Assembly: GCF_030463565.1 (NCBI RefSeq)
Contig: NC_134646.1
Location: forward strand, 44,883,240-44,947,239
Source: Pelecanus crispus
Lineage: Eukaryota > Chordata > Aves > Pelecaniformes > Pelecanidae
Direction: 5' to 3'
DNA length: 64,000 bases
The position numbers and the translations under genes are program-made. The notes below the pieces were generated by a model. It searched no databases. It was not told where the DNA came from and worked only from the letters and a program-made list of their open reading frames with translations. Each line of letters begins with the position of its first letter. Within the stretch, counting starts at the first letter, position 1. Below, one piece after another: positions 23,901 through 35,200 of this stretch.

Positions 23901-26459
23901 GTTACACAAGACCCAAACAATATAGCTCTCAAAAGTCCCCCTTTCCCCTAAAACTGCAGGATAGCAAATTGCTTTTATGTGGAGACAGAAGAGCTAGAAA
24001 CTGTGCTTTAATTTAGAATTTTGTCACTTGGTTCAGGTGCATTTTGTAATTTGATGTGACAAGGTTTCAAGATAAATGGAAGAAATAAGTATTTTCCCAA
24101 ATTACTAAGGTATGTCTCTGTTGTGCTGAGTCTCTGCACTCACTACGCACTAGATTTGTACTTAACTCTAGTATTCCTTCTCTGAAATGGCAAACATACC
24201 CATGGCACTTCATACAAATGTCATTGTAAATGAAATGCTAAACTGAAATACTAGCTATGAATTGCCTATCCACATAATCTGTAAATTACTTTTAATAATC
24301 CATAAAAGGAAACAGACTGTGTCATGTTAAAGGTTTTTGCTGTATCTCAATGAGTGCAGCTCTGCAGAAGTCAGCTGAGATCTACAGTTGCATTCATTCA
24401 CTCTGGGAAAAAATCTCCTAATGCCTCAGGTGGAGAAAAGTCTTCAGCATCTAATCCTTGTAGCCCAGATCTCCAAGACTGCAAGAAAAAGATGTTCCTG
24501 TAGCTGTTCAGATAATATAGTCTCCCTCTCTGGCCCAGAATCCTAGAACAAATTGTTGAAGTCTGGGGAATAGCATGGCATAATTGAACAGGGAAGAAAT
24601 GGAAATTATATTATGTTGTTCTGATTTACTACACAGCATAAATGCATGTTTTATATGGGAAAAAAAAAAAAAAAAAGACCTTTCTGTGAGAACTCTGCAG
24701 AAGTGGAGTGGTTACTTTGAGGGTTTTCTCTCATGTTGATGTACTTCTACCTCAGAACACTCTTGATGCTATGCTAAAGGTAATGTTACTACGTAACATA
24801 CGCATACCATAGTCCCATCCCTCCAAAGAATACAACCAGGCTGGGTCCACTTAGAGAAGTGGTCTCTTGTAAAGCCGGTGTCAGATCTTACAGCTCCTGT
24901 ATATACTAGTCAGCCTTAGTCTTTGAGGACTACTCAAGTGTTTACAGTGATTTATAAAGAATTTACAGGATCATTGTGAGAAAGAAAAAAACAAGTTTTG
25001 TCTTCAGAAATGCTGACAATCTCTTAATATAGAAAGACTGGTATGGGTGCTTTATGATCCATATCAAAGAAATATTTTGGTGTTGCTGATATTTTAGTAC
25101 AGCTGCATAACAAGAAACAGTCAAAAGAATAAAACTGCATGGCTGAGATTCAAATATGCTCATAAAGCACAGTGTTTGGATGCTCAGTGAGTTTTGTAGC
25201 GCTGATAACTCTCAGTTGTGTCACATCAGAAGCCTTAGGCACTCTTGTCCTCTGATGGCATCTTGTTAGCAAGCAGCAGACCCCAGCAGAAACAAAAGCT
25301 TAGGGCATCTCTGCCTAACTGCCCATGAACTCCAGTTTCTCTAGAATTCTGCCTAACAAGAGGCTTGGTTACTAATCTGACTTGTAGAAGAGCAAACCCC
25401 TGGCAAATTAAAAGCAGCAAACGCTCCCAAGTGATTTGCTGCAAAGCAGAACAAATGAGTAACTTCTTTAAATGAATCGTATTCCATTAATTTCACATAA
25501 CAGAAAAAGTAGGATTTTTTCCCTAGTTTATAAGTGAAGTTGTCTTATTTGAAAAAAAACATTATTGGAAACATTGACAGTAAAGGTGGTTTATAGACAA
25601 GACCTGATTATGTCAGTCCTTAATTCAAAAGTTGCCATATAAACAGTATTACAGGTGTCAGGGGACAACCAAGTCGTCATCCCCTTACTCCAAAATTGCT
25701 TCAGAGTTCATGAGAGAAATGTATTTGGAAAACAGTAGGAAGATTGTCATGCTTAACATTGCTACCACACAACTATGAGGAATGAGAAATATTTCTCACA
25801 TGTATGCCTCATAGTCTAGTGAAATAATTGCTCAAACGCCTAGGTTTAAGATCAAACAAGATGGGCATACTCAAAGTATATTTTACCATTGTTTTCCCAT
25901 TACAAGTTTTACAAGACATTGTATCAAGAGCTAACTGCAGTAGAAGAAATTAAACAGGTGAAAACTGGAACAGATGAGTCTATTCTAGGTTTTGACGTAC
26001 AGAAGGATTTGAGAATCCAGAATGTCTTGACCTATTTTGCAGGGTCAGAGCTAAGGAAAAGATTCTCAATAATTCTCAAAATAGTAACATTCCCTATAAA
26101 TATAAAAACATAGAAGAAATGAGGACTTCCTACTATAATGCTGGATAGAATGAAACATTTCTTTTAGCACTGGCATGCTGTGCTTATTCATTATCCATGC
26201 ATTCATTCTGCGCCTTCTTACTGTTTTTCTCCACGATTTCTGTCACTTTTCCATAAGCGAAATAAAACAGATGTGTCAATTTTCACATAGAAATCTCTGC
26301 TTTTGGTGCTTAGCATCATTCATTATTTTATTTCCCTTTCTTTTCAAAAACTTTCTTTATGTTAAAGCTAAGCTAAAGCTTAAGTTGTAAAAACTATTCC
26401 TCTCCTGATTTTACAAACAGTTTCATCTTTACTCACCTTATCAGTGTCACTATAGTGTA
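17951..26459. other. Intergenic desert, nothing recognised
   Basis: About 8.5 kb of AT-rich sequence with no gene-like reading frame and no named repeat. It includes a 17-bp palindrome TTGCCAAAATTTGGCAA at 18,544-18,560, CA/TA-rich low complexity near 20,955-21,015 and an A17 tract at 24,660-24,676. Confidence 0.5.
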
Positions 26460-26509
26460 ATGTTTAATTTACATTAATAATCCCAATGACTTCATTTGGG
26501 TCCTGTTGC
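26460..26509 (+). repeat. Left arm of 50-bp inverted repeat
   Basis: This is the reverse complement of 26,794-26,843 with 43 of 50 positions matching and no gap. Six of the seven differences are transitions. It lies just outside the LTR (copy 3) inserted between the arms. Confidence 0.9.
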
Positions 26510-26574
26510 GGGACTGAAAGTCAAATATGCATCTTTAATCACATGCCTGATGAGCCCATTTGACATTCAGTCCC

Positions 26575-26796
26575 TGTCGTGGTTTAGCCCCAGCCAGCAA
26601 CTCAGCACCACGCAGCCGCTCGCTCACTCCCCCTACCCCGATGGGATGGGGGAGAGAATCGGAGGAGTAAGAGTGAGAAACACTCCTGGGTTGAGATAAG
26701 AACAGTTTAATAATTGAAATAAAGTAAAATAGTAATGCTAATAGTAACAGTATAATAATGATAATAATAATAATGATACACGAAGCAAGTGATGCA
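26575..26796 (-). mobile_element. Truncated avian ERV LTR, copy 3
   Basis: The copy begins TGTCGTGGTTTAGCCCCAGC and follows copies 2 and 4 closely through the GATAAGAACAGTTTAAT block and the AT-rich trinucleotide run, then stops at GTGATGCA. About 340 bp of the LTR is missing, which on the minus strand is U3, the promoter and the start of R. What remains is the poly(A)-signal part (ATTAAA on the minus strand at 26,706-26,711) and U5. The break coincides with the start of the right arm of the inverted repeat. No target-site duplication can be read because one end is lost. Confidence 0.88.
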
Positions 26797-26843
26797 ACAG
26801 AAACCAGATGAAGTCATTGGGATTATTAACGCAAGCTAAACAT
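26794..26843 (-). repeat. Right arm of 50-bp inverted repeat
   Basis: An inverted copy of the sequence found 285 bp upstream at 26,460-26,509. Its first three bases (GCA) overlap the broken end of LTR copy 3, giving microhomology at the junction. Confidence 0.9.
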
Positions 26844-29800
26844 GTACGTATTTTCTGGGCTAATACTCAGTTGTACTTAACTGTTCCTCACTGTCAGTAG
26901 AGGGAACTAAATTGAATTGTGATTCTTATATAATTTCTAACAATCATGGAAGCAAAACACGAGTTCCCTCCTTGGAGGCTGTTTAGGATTGGTTTGTGTT
27001 CTGAAATATAAAAGATACAAACTACAGAGTAGGTACAGCCTACAGAGATGCATGCCATGAGTAACACTTGAATGTATAACTTTGCTGATACTTGTGTGAA
27101 AATCTTGAGAAATATGGTGATATTCTCTTGTCATAGAGGGTGCTTAACTGCTGTAAACACTAGTGTTTTCTAAGAAAGCAGCATTTCAATGTACAGAGCT
27201 TCAAAAAAGCAAATAATGACAAAAAGAGGAGCAAACAGAAGAAGTCATTCTGCCACTCTCTAAAACTATGGCATCCCCTTCTTTTGAAAACTGTGCACAG
27301 TGCTCTCATTTGTCTTCTCAAAAGGGATAGAGTGGACCTGTATGGCAAGGTGTGACAAGGATACAACAGGGTTTAGGGCTTGATTGGGCATTTGGTCTTG
27401 CATGTTGTGGTTGCTTTCACAGACTAGCAAACCTCTGTCAGCAAGGTAAATGCCTGGGGGAGAGGATATCCCATCTGGCCCAAATGTCCGGTCCACTTGC
27501 AGATCTATGGGGGATGGAGAAGCCCCTGTGTAAGACACAATGCCCCTCTGTGACTGGTGTCAGACAGTCAGCGTGACCGCTAGTCCTAGTTCTTGTCGTT
27601 TTCTGTCTCAGTGCTCCTCCCACTCTTCAAGGTTCATTCAGTTTGTTGGTGATGATTTTCTCATGTCCCTACAATAGGCAGTCACAATTTGATAAAGGAA
27701 AACACTGCTTATGAATGATGTAGGAATCGCACTGCTTAGTCAGTGATATATCTCAACCTCTCAGCCATATTTTCCCAGTTATGTTTTCTGTGCTCCTAAG
27801 TGCTGCCCTAGATGACAGTGGAGCTAGTCTGACACTTGCTCAGCAGCAGTTAACAACAGACTAAAAAAGCTTTTACAGCACTGTTTATATCTAGTTGCAG
27901 TAACATTCAGATTTTTCATGTAAATCAGAACTCTCTTTTTTGTTTCTTCTGAAACTTGTATTCACATAGTTAAGCAGAATAATTTTTCATTCTTGATGTA
28001 GAAATTTTGAGGCCTGGAAAGGTCAAACAGCTCATGGTCTGTACTATTTTTACCGATTAGTTGGCACAAAAGAAAATAATTATAAAGCTTGGAAATTCAC
28101 AACAGGAAAATCCTCAATCTGTGAAGAATCTGCCTGTGGGAAGGAACTAGGTAAGGGACAAAGGAGGAATACATTTCCTACCCTCAGCCATTTGTGCCTT
28201 TCCTAAGCAAGAAAAAGGGATAGAAGGTAGTTCTCACAATTTAGAAGCTTTGTGCAATATAGACTACTAGAGCAGTAAAAGCCACAGTGATGATCCTTAG
28301 GGCAAGAGTAGATAATCAAAGGAACTAAGACCTACTTAGGTATCACTTTGTAACTGACAGCGGAGGCTCCCTTTACCTCCTTCAGCTGGGAAATGCACTG
28401 GTTTAATATACCATGCTTTAGTTTTTAAAAACCTGGATTTTAAGCATTTCCTCTGTTAGGCTGAATCTGATGGGGAAACTACACTTTTATTTGCAAGCAA
28501 AAATGTATTAGTTAATCATAAAGCATGGTGCACTCTGTAGATGAGGGAGATGGACCAGCTAATGCCTTTGACGGAGTACCTATAAGATGGTAGGCATTAC
28601 TTTACAGCTGAATAGCCATGGGATCAGGAGCAACGGGATTTTCAGACATGCATAATCCTATTTACGCTGGTCATTACAAGAGCAGAGCAGTAAGAGTTGA
28701 TGGTGTCTAATCCTTCATATACTCTTCTTGATAATCATTATCCACCAGAGGGAGCTGCTCTAGAAATATTAAATAATAGGTTTTATTGTGAATTTTGGCT
28801 CCAAGATATACTTCTTCCTCACCTTCAGCCTAAAGGAATAGGGATATGTTAGAAGTATGTGTACTGAAGTAAAAGATCAATCTTAATACATGCAGTATGC
28901 CTTTATGTAACCATGTGTCATGCTTTTATCCTTTTTATAAACAACTTTCAATCTTAGGGTTCATGAGAAAAGCTAATGCGCGAGGCTCAGTGCCAGTCTG
29001 AGGGCATAGTTATTAAGATATTATATTAATGGAAATGACCTCTGTCAGTAAGATGGACTAAGCTTGCTTCTGAAGCCTATCCGGTCTTTACCAGTTTTAT
29101 ATTTCAGATGCTCCCTTAGGCACATCAGTGCACTGGCATATTAAGTTATGGAATTAAAGGAATGTAAATTCCACTACTAAAAGTATTCCTATAAGTAAGT
29201 AAAAAAGTTCAAAATTGTTTAAAATTTGTTGAGCAAGTGACTTCTGAATACTAAATATTTTCTTTTCTAAATGCTAGACTGGACTGTGTAAAAGTGGTTG
29301 AATCTTTCAGTATTGGACAAATTTGATCTCTCATTTTACTGCTGTGGTATCTTTCTTTTGTTTTTCTTTGTTTCCCAGTGCTCTGAAAGAATCCATCCAG
29401 GTTATGGATAAATTTTACTTTAATTAGTTATACTTAAAGCTTACTCATGGGAATAATCCTGTTAATCCCCAAAATTAGATACTCGTGTCATCATACATTA
29501 AGCTGTTCATGTCTACACAAAATTGTTCCCAAATCAACACTTTTAACAGCAAATTACATACCAACTTAGGTCAAGTCTGCAGTTTTTAAATTCCAACTAT
29601 TTATCTTGGTCATCCTTTGGATTATTTTTCTAAATATGTGTAAATGAATAGGTGGTTTTAAGAATTGGTTGCTGTCTTTTCTTGGTTTTCCATTGAAAGT
29701 GAATACAATAATGTTCACAGTATTTTAAGATAAGCTTTTACTTCGTATTGGCAGTGGACTAGATGTAGGGCAAACAGGAATAGCCCTTTAGAAAATACTC

Positions 29801-30861
29801 CTAGCTATATGAATTTTAAATTTCTATGTATGTAAAACAAAAGGTAGTAAGTGGATGCATTTTACAGTATCTAGTTTATCTGTCTCCCTCACAAAGAAAC
29901 ATAATTACCTATCTCCAGAGCACTCTGAGAAAGGGCAAAACCCAAAATACTTTGAGAGAAATACCTTAACAGCTGGGAACTACATTTCTTTGCTGGAACA
30001 CTAAAGCTGTAGTACCTTATTTTCTAAGGTTATGTAAAATGGTAATATACCCTAAATGTTTAGATACTTTGTTATCTACAGAAAATCAATATTTTTTGCA
30101 AGCAGCTGCTGAGTCTGATCAATCATACATCCATATTCTGCTCCAAAGTCTGCAGATGTGTTTTAATAAAGAAGATCTTTTGTATCAAACACTAGACAGA
30201 TTAAAAGCAATTTATTGAGATAAAGTTTGAGGCAGATTTCTGAGTTGACTTGCCAGTTGCATCTTTTTGAAAAGCTACAGGTAGCTGCAGCGAGATGCAT
30301 TTACAACTTCCAATAAGCTTAAATCTAAATGATCAGCAGCATGCCTGAGGCTGTGGTGAAAAACTAGGGCAGATTCACTGCCTTAGAAGCCAATAAAGGC
30401 AAGTTTGCTACGTGCTACAGCTACTGGCAAGGGAGAGCATCCATTCAGCACCTGCTATATTTCAAGCTCCATTGAGCTGCTTCTGGGCAGCTCATCTGAT
30501 AGCCCTGAAGGAGAGTTTAAATTTGAGCAAAGACCAAAGAAAAATCAAACAAATGTTTTGTGCCTTGAAGCACCAGATAGAAAGAAATTTTATATATTGC
30601 ATAAAGTAGTAAGTAACATACATTTGTATATGCTTTACATAATTTTATAGGTTAGTCTTTTGTTTCAATGACAAAGGGAATGCTAGTAAGCCTGACACCG
30701 CAGCTTTTTCTACAGTTCTGGCAGTAGAAAGAGGCATTTTGGACACACTGTGATGTGATCTTTCCTGTTGAGTACCCTTAGTGGTCACAGTTCCTAAGAA
30801 TCCCAAGCAGGTCTGGATACCAGTCTTAATGCATAAATTTGTAGTAGGAAATTAATAATTT
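26844..30861. other. Intergenic, nothing recognised
   Basis: AT-rich unique sequence. A slightly GC-richer part at about 27,280-27,620 has overlapping short open frames on both strands that match nothing I know. No repeat family was identified. Confidence 0.5.
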
Positions 30862-32213
30862 CCTTGACCTTGGTGCCGGGGAAGGTTATGGAGCAGATCA
30901 TCTTGAGTGCCATCACATGGCAACGTACAGGAAAACCAGGTGATCAGGCCCAGTCAGCATGGGTTTATGAAAGGCAGGTCCTGCTTGACCAACCTGATCT
31001 CCTTCTATGACAAGGTGACCTGCTTAGTGGATGAGGGAAAAGCTGTGGATATTTTCTACCTAGACTTTAGTAAAGCTTTTGACACCGTCTTCCACAGTAT
31101 TCTCCAGGAGAAACTGGCTGCTCATGGCTTGGATGGGTGTACTCTTCACTGGGTAAAAAACTGGCCGGATGGCCAGGCCCAAAGAGTTGTGATGAATGGA
31201 GTTAAGTCCGGCTGGAGGCCAGCCACAAGTGGTGTTCCCCAGGGCTCAGTATTGGGGCCAGTTCTGTTTAATATCTTTATCAATGATCTGGATGAGGGGA
31301 TCGAGTGCGCCCTCAATAAGTTTGCATATAATGCGAAGATGGGTGGGAGTGTTGATCTGCTTGAGTGTAGGAAGGCTCTACAGAGGGACCTGGACAGGCT
31401 GGATCAATGGGTTGAGGCCAACTGTATGAGGTTCAACAAGGCCAAGTGCTGGGTCCTGCACTTGGGTCACAACAACCCCATGCAACGCTACAGGCTTGGG
31501 GAAGAGTGGCTGGAAAGCTGCCTGGCCGAAAAGGACCTGGGGGTGTTGGTAGACAGCCGGCTGAACATGAGCCAGCAGTGTGCCCAGGTGGCCAAGAAGG
31601 CCAACAGCATCCTGGCCTGTATCAGGAGTAGTGTGGCCAGCAGGAGCAGGGAGGTGATTGTGCCCCTGTACTCGGCGCTGGTGAGGCTGCACCTGGAATA
31701 CTGAGTTCAGTTTTAGGCCCCTCACCGCAAGAAAGACATTGAGGTGCTGGAGCGTGTTCAGAGAAGGGCAACAAAGCCTGGTGAAGGGTCTGGAGCACAG
31801 GCCTTATGAGGAGCGGCTGAGGGAACTGGGGTTGTTTAGCCTGGAGAAAGGGAGGCTTGGGGAGACCTTATTGCTCTCTACAACTACCTGAAAGGAGGCT
31901 GTGGTGAAGTGGGTGTTGGTCTCTTCTGCCAAGTAACAAGCAATAGGACAAGAGGACATGGCCTCAAGTTGCACCGGGGGAGATTTAGATTGGATATTGG
32001 GAAAAATTTCTTCATGGAGAGGGTTGTGAAGCATTGCAGCAGGCTACCCAGGGAAATGGTTGAGTCACCATTCCTGGAGGGATTTAAAAGACACAAACTC
32101 AAATTTAAAATGTAGATGTGGTGCTTAGTGACATGGTTTAGTGATGGACTAGGTTAACAGTTGGACTTAATTTTAAAGGTCTTTTCCAATCTAAATGATT
32201 CTATGATTCTATA
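30862..32213 (+). mobile_element. CR1 LINE, 5'-truncated, young-looking
   Basis: A 1.35-kb 3' portion of an avian CR1 element. It begins in the reverse transcriptase region (CCTTGACCTTGGTGCC) and runs through the RT, the C-terminal coding end and the 3' UTR (AAAGGTCTTTTCCAATCTAAA). It ends in the CR1-type terminal octamer repeat ATTCTATG (GATTCTATGATTCTAT). The 5' end (endonuclease and ORF1) is missing, as is usual for CR1. It is the least decayed of the three CR1 copies here. No target-site duplication is obvious, also typical for CR1. Confidence 0.96.
30907..31704 (+). pseudogene. CR1 ORF2 reverse transcriptase remnant
   Basis: An uninterrupted 265-codon frame covers the middle and C-terminal RT domain of CR1 ORF2. 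It contains the [11 protein letters not shown] block, [11 protein letters not shown] (RT motif with the first catalytic Asp), [20 protein letters not shown], and the NMSQQC and VPLYSAL blocks. In place of the catalytic F-A-D-D box it reads FAYN, so both active-site aspartates are lost. The frame ends with TGA where CR1 normally has a cysteine codon after LEY, and an inserted base follows about 70 bp on. It lacks the endonuclease and cannot be active. The ATG at its start is not a real start; the frame is simply open from there. Confidence 0.93.
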
Positions 32214-35200
32214 ATAAGGAAGAGTTATTATTACTTGTACTGTTGTTGTAATTTCCACTTTAATTTCTTTTCTGCTTTAATTTACTGTGTATAAATTCTT
32301 CGTATAGCTTCTGCAATGCGAAAAAGTATCAAAGAATGTGCTTTGAAGTTCAACATATATCAATGCAGGTGACCCATTAGATTCCCCCATCATCATGGCT
32401 TTCTTAAATTGGGACTGGTTGTCCCAGCTTAACACCAAATTATCAGGAAAATATTTCATTACGGCTTTAGGCTTTTTTAGTAAGAATTATCCTTTAATTT
32501 AATTTCAGCATTATCAGCTCATGACATGGTATTTTTCCAGACAGAAATGTCATGTTTTAGACACAAAATGTGATTTTTTTTCATATTAGTTGGTTTACTG
32601 CCTTTTTCTATATTCAACAGCATAGAGAAAACTGCATGAAAATAAACAGCTTTTTTTTTTCATTCCACCTGATCAAACCAGAAGGGCTGCTGAGGCACTT
32701 AGTCCAGAAAGACATGTAAGGAAAAGGAAACTTAATTTTTCAATTAATTTATTTTTCATAGAGATAACTTTTTCTGAAGTATGATTAGAGCTGAAGAAAG
32801 AAAAAGAATTGCAAGGAACTAAAAATTTCTGGAAAGCAGCTTCCCAGTTACTATGGAGGAAGGCTTTTAAAAGCCTTCTACAAATTTGGAGTTTCTCTCC
32901 AAAGGATCTGTCTGCTACTTCAGATTTGAGAAAACTGAGAGACACTGAGAACATTGGAATATTAAAAGAAGTAAAGTTATTTTCTTTTTCCAGCACAAAG
33001 AAAAGCTATAGATGCTTCATAGATGTATAAAGGCAAAAAGGAACATTCTGAGACTGAGACTATTTAGTCATCATATTCTCTAAGGGAAATTACAAAGTGA
33101 TTAGCAACATGAAGCAGACCCAGGGCATGCAGCCAGGGATTTAACTCCTCAAGTAAGCAAGACATGAGAAGAGGCTATTGCAATGGTAATATTCAAAGTT
33201 TCACTGAATGCAGGTATTATTGGAGCATTCAGCCCAACCTCTATAGTAACCGGTCCTTATCTTTGCCAAGATACCCTGTACTGAATCCAAAAATATTCCT
33301 GGATAAAGCATGTCTTCCAGAAGAGCATTAGGTGAGTCCACCCATCCTATTAGTAAGGCATTGCAATAGCTAATCTCACTTATAATCCCACTTATTGTTG
33401 AAATTGCATGCATTTTCTCATATGAGTTTGTGTGGTTTCAGACTTTCAGTGCCTGTCTCTTAATCTTGTGTTTCCTAAGTGTCATGCACGGTGTTTTCTC
33501 CCTGTGAAGGTACTTAGGCACTACTTGAACTACCTCTACTGGTGGTGGCGGCAGAGGGAAAAAAAGCAGCTTGCAAGGTCTCTCACCATAAGGAGTTACT
33601 TTGCTACATCCATCAGAAGAGGCACCTAATTACCACCAACATATTTTACCTGGTAATGCTTAAATCTTCTAACTTTATGTAAGCCCATTCTACCATGCAT
33701 TTTCCACAATGCATTTAACTTCCTTTATCAGATTTCTATATCACGTAAGGTTTAAAGTTTATCTTGATTTATTTTCTATTTCCTTCTTGCTCTTTTTTTA
33801 TACTGTTAATTACTGTCCTCACATTGCCCTGAACCAGGATGCACTTTTTAATGTACTTCTCATCTCGATAACAGAATTGTTACTGCATGATTCTTGCTCT
33901 CTAGCAGCCATCTTATTTTTAAAGAATTTCCAAATGTCTTTTGACATCTTTCTCTTTAAACATTGTTTTCTAACCTGTTTTTCTTATGATGGCCTTCATT
34001 TTGGGGAAAATCACTCCTTTGGAAATTTATGTACTAACACAGTTCTTAGTGGCTGGTACTCTGTTCTTTTTCCTTACAGAGAGATTGGTGGCCAGCTGCA
34101 TTATTGCCATTGGTCTGCAGGTTCTGAAACAATGTCCAGTTCTCTTATTGATTAATCTTTCTGCAACATAATGATGTCCAAATTAAATTAGAATTGCAGT
34201 TAAAAGCAGTGTCTTTTGAGCCTGGAAGTTATCTTCTTCATTTAACATTGCTATTATTCTACTATTTGGTATCCTATGTGCTTTAAAATCCAGGTTTTCT
34301 TTATGCACATTAGAAAAATTCTTAAGAATTACCTTGTCCTGGTAATATTTTTTAAAAATAAACGTTTTCAAATATTTGTATGATCTTTCCTAATTACCAC
34401 AGTTTCCTAAATATGCTATTTAAAATTTATTTATTACAGTATTTGTCTAGCACAGACTGACTCCGTCCATCTTTTTTCTTCTTATTATTATTTTTTTTAA
34501 ACTTCTTGGTAAGCAGCTTATTGGTGACTTTTTAACATTGTAATAATCTGACTTGTTCTGCCAGGTTTCAGGCAATTCCTTTGCTCTTCTCATGAGTCAT
34601 AACAATTCTTTTCCTTAGCAAAACAACTGGCATTGGTTATATAAGCAGTTTTATATTCCTTGTCAGCTCAGCTGAACTTGTTTGCAATATGCTGAGTAGG
34701 AGTTTGCATGACAGTTGTCATCTCAGCACCCTTTTCTCCCTGTTGCTAATGCAACAGCCTCCTTGATGTCCAGCTACTCTCTGAGATCATTAGCTCATTA
34801 TCATCAGCGGAGATGCAGCCTGTTCTTGTTGTCTAGCCTCCTCTCTTATGGGGATGTTGTACGCTATTTTGCAAAAAGAAATCTTCTACTTTGCACTAGC
34901 TATGCAAATAGTAATATGTCTGCAGCACTCGCAATAACAAATTGTGCTGCAAGAATAGCTCTAGAACTTTGCTAATATCCTGAAATCTTCTGCTATTAAA
35001 GTAGGTCGCTGATGGCAAAGTGTGTCATTAGAGGCAGCATATAATTTTATAATTCCATGCAATTTACAGTTGCATTTTTACTTTTGCTCCAGGCAATTGG
35101 CACAATACCTGTACTTAGTACTGAGAGCCTTCAGTCTCACCTTAGCTGTAGTAATGCTTCCAGCTTTTTTTCTCCAGTCTCTGAAATACTGCGTAAGTAG

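Noticed and set aside
33709..34155. 148-codon plus-strand frame (Phe/Leu/Ser-rich)
   Set aside because: The composition is what T-rich noncoding DNA gives. No domain or start context.
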